A stretch of 64,000 bases of DNA from Eopsaltria australis (lineage: Eukaryota > Chordata > Aves > Passeriformes > Petroicidae), in the NCBI GenBank assembly GCA_034509425.1, contig JAVTVJ010000033.1:5019001-5083000 (forward strand). The letters are read 5' to 3'. Each line of letters starts with the position of its first letter. The stretch's first letter is position 1. Below, piece after piece: positions 62,724 through 64,000 of the stretch. The notes beneath the pieces were generated by a model. The model had not been told where the DNA came from. It saw only the letters and a list, made by a program, of their open reading frames with translations, and ran no database searches. The position numbers and the translations under genes are program-made.

Positions 62724-63119
62724 TTTTAATGAACAATTTCCTTCCTTTTTCAAAGGAAAGATGAAATAGTGATCATAAAAGAAACCAGAGGGCAGCATGT
62801 GATAAAAGTTCTATTCAATCTGTTTTTCAGAGTAATGCTGTGTGTGCTTAAAATACCAACATGCCTCATCCAACCACTTAGTTTCTAAGAAAAAATTTGA
62901 ATGGCATGATAAGATGTCATTGCTTGCAACAGTAAAAAGGAACTGAACACAGAAACTCCAGAAGGTCTTCGGCAGTTCCCCACATGTTCTAAATATGCAT
63001 GTTGTCTTTTATCTATATTCTGAACTTGCCCCTCAAACCAGCTGTCATCCTGGATGCCGGCAGCTCTATTACCAGGAGAAAACACCAATATTATCACTAA
63101 GGATTTGCTACTGGATCAA

Positions 63120-63250
63120 TTCTGTAGGTGTTATAAATCAACATAGCTTCAGTAACTTCAGCTAAGTGATGATGATTTACAACGCCCTGAGGATCTGGCC
63201 CTCTGTCCTAATTACTTCATTAATCTGCATATTCTTGAAAGGAGCACTAA
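63120..63250. promoter_or_regulatory. Candidate conserved non-coding element (weak)
   Basis: GTGATGATGATTTAC, then CCTAATTACTTCATTAATC (63208-63226) and TGCATATTC, in a non-repetitive context. The call is based on homeodomain and POU-like words only. Confidence 0.22.
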
Positions 63251-63764
63251 TCTTTTTTCTAAATTACTTTTACTTCAACCCACCTCTTATAAGTCTGATG
63301 TGGATTTATACAGAGTTCATATCATATTTTCTTACTTATTTTTGAAGAAGCATTGCCCTGAGTCTGCCCATGGTCCATAAATGATCTATATGGCTGATTG
63401 AATCAAGCCTGAGCTGGTGCTTTCAGCAGGTATGAATTCAATTCCTCAAGACCAATCCATTAGAATCTAAACACTATCAACAGAGTGAAGAGGAAAAAAC
63501 ACATTTTTTCTGTCCCAGGAAATAAGAAGCTGGCCACTTCTGGTAGGAATTTATTTGATCAGGTCTATCAGAGACAGAGGACCACAGTGACTACTTTCTC
63601 ATAATAACAAGTAGCTTATTCCCAGGAAAGGGGAAAGCTGGTGTTGGGAAGCTCGTTTTACCATATTCTCTCAAGACATCACTGAAGCTAAGAGCCCAGC
63701 TGGCTTCTAACGAGCTTTAGGTGTTTATACAAATAACAAGACCATTGACTGCTACACTGGACAG

Positions 63765-63779
63765 TATATATATATATAT
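63765..63779. repeat. (TA)n short tandem repeat
   Basis: Seven TA units. Confidence 0.85.
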
Positions 63780-64000
63780 TTCTTTTTTCTTTAAATAAAA
63801 TAAGCTTTCAAATGCATAACTTAGAAAAGAAATATGGGATAAAAACTGATTCAGTGGAAATGTTGCTATGTTTCCATTTTGAAGCTTTTCATTGTTCACT
63901 GAATTTCCCTCTGATGCTGCCTATTGTTAAAAAAGGACCCTGAGGGACAGCCACTCATCCTCCATGGCATGGCCTGAAAATTAAGGAATTCAGTCAGTAA

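Noticed and set aside
63163..63197. TGATGAT and CTGAGG, like C and D boxes of a snoRNA
   Set aside because: The boxes are about 20 bp apart, too close for a C/D snoRNA, and no terminal stem is visible.

Overview
The window is vertebrate nuclear DNA, almost certainly from a bird. The main evidence is CR1 retrotransposon 3' ends carrying the avian terminal octamer (ATTCTRTG repeats). They occur on both strands near 3.6, 11.9, 48.5, 50.6 and 51.5 kb. A solo endogenous-retrovirus LTR with a clean 6-bp target duplication (41.16-41.74 kb) and the AT-rich, intron-like or intergenic base composition fit this. I cannot name the species; a neoavian bird is a reasonable guess only.

I see no protein-coding gene, no exon I can defend, and no tRNA, rRNA or CRISPR. 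Open frames stay at or below about 145 codons, occur on both strands, and resemble no family I know. The window is best read as a gene desert or the inside of a very long intron.

Layout. 0-3.6 kb: featureless. 3.6-4.56 kb: a CR1 copy in two oppositely oriented pieces inside one 7-bp direct repeat, which suggests a single 5'-inverted insertion. 4.6-10.7 kb: unannotated apart from an A/C-rich tract and a homeodomain-site palindrome near 9 kb. 10.75-11.43 kb: a heavily diverged CR1/L3-like LINE fossil, followed by a young CR1 tail. 13-26 kb: several stretches dense in TAAT-type, CRE and related motifs that look like conserved non-coding elements, plus one compact CRE/CCAAT/TATA promoter-like array at 23.36-23.40 kb. 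27-41 kb: low-complexity tracts and little else. 41.16-41.74 kb: the GC-rich solo LTR. 42-51.5 kb: two enhancer-like stretches, a C22 run, a palindrome-rich stretch and a cluster of CR1 tails. 51.9 kb: a 26-bp perfect palindrome. 56.8-57.45 kb: the most enhancer-like stretch in the window. 58-64 kb: low-complexity tracts and one weak candidate.

Nothing here amounts to a multi-gene system. The most informative items are the inverted CR1, the dated LTR insertion, and the regulatory candidates. The regulatory candidates rest on motif density only and need alignment to other birds, or to a mammal, to be believed.
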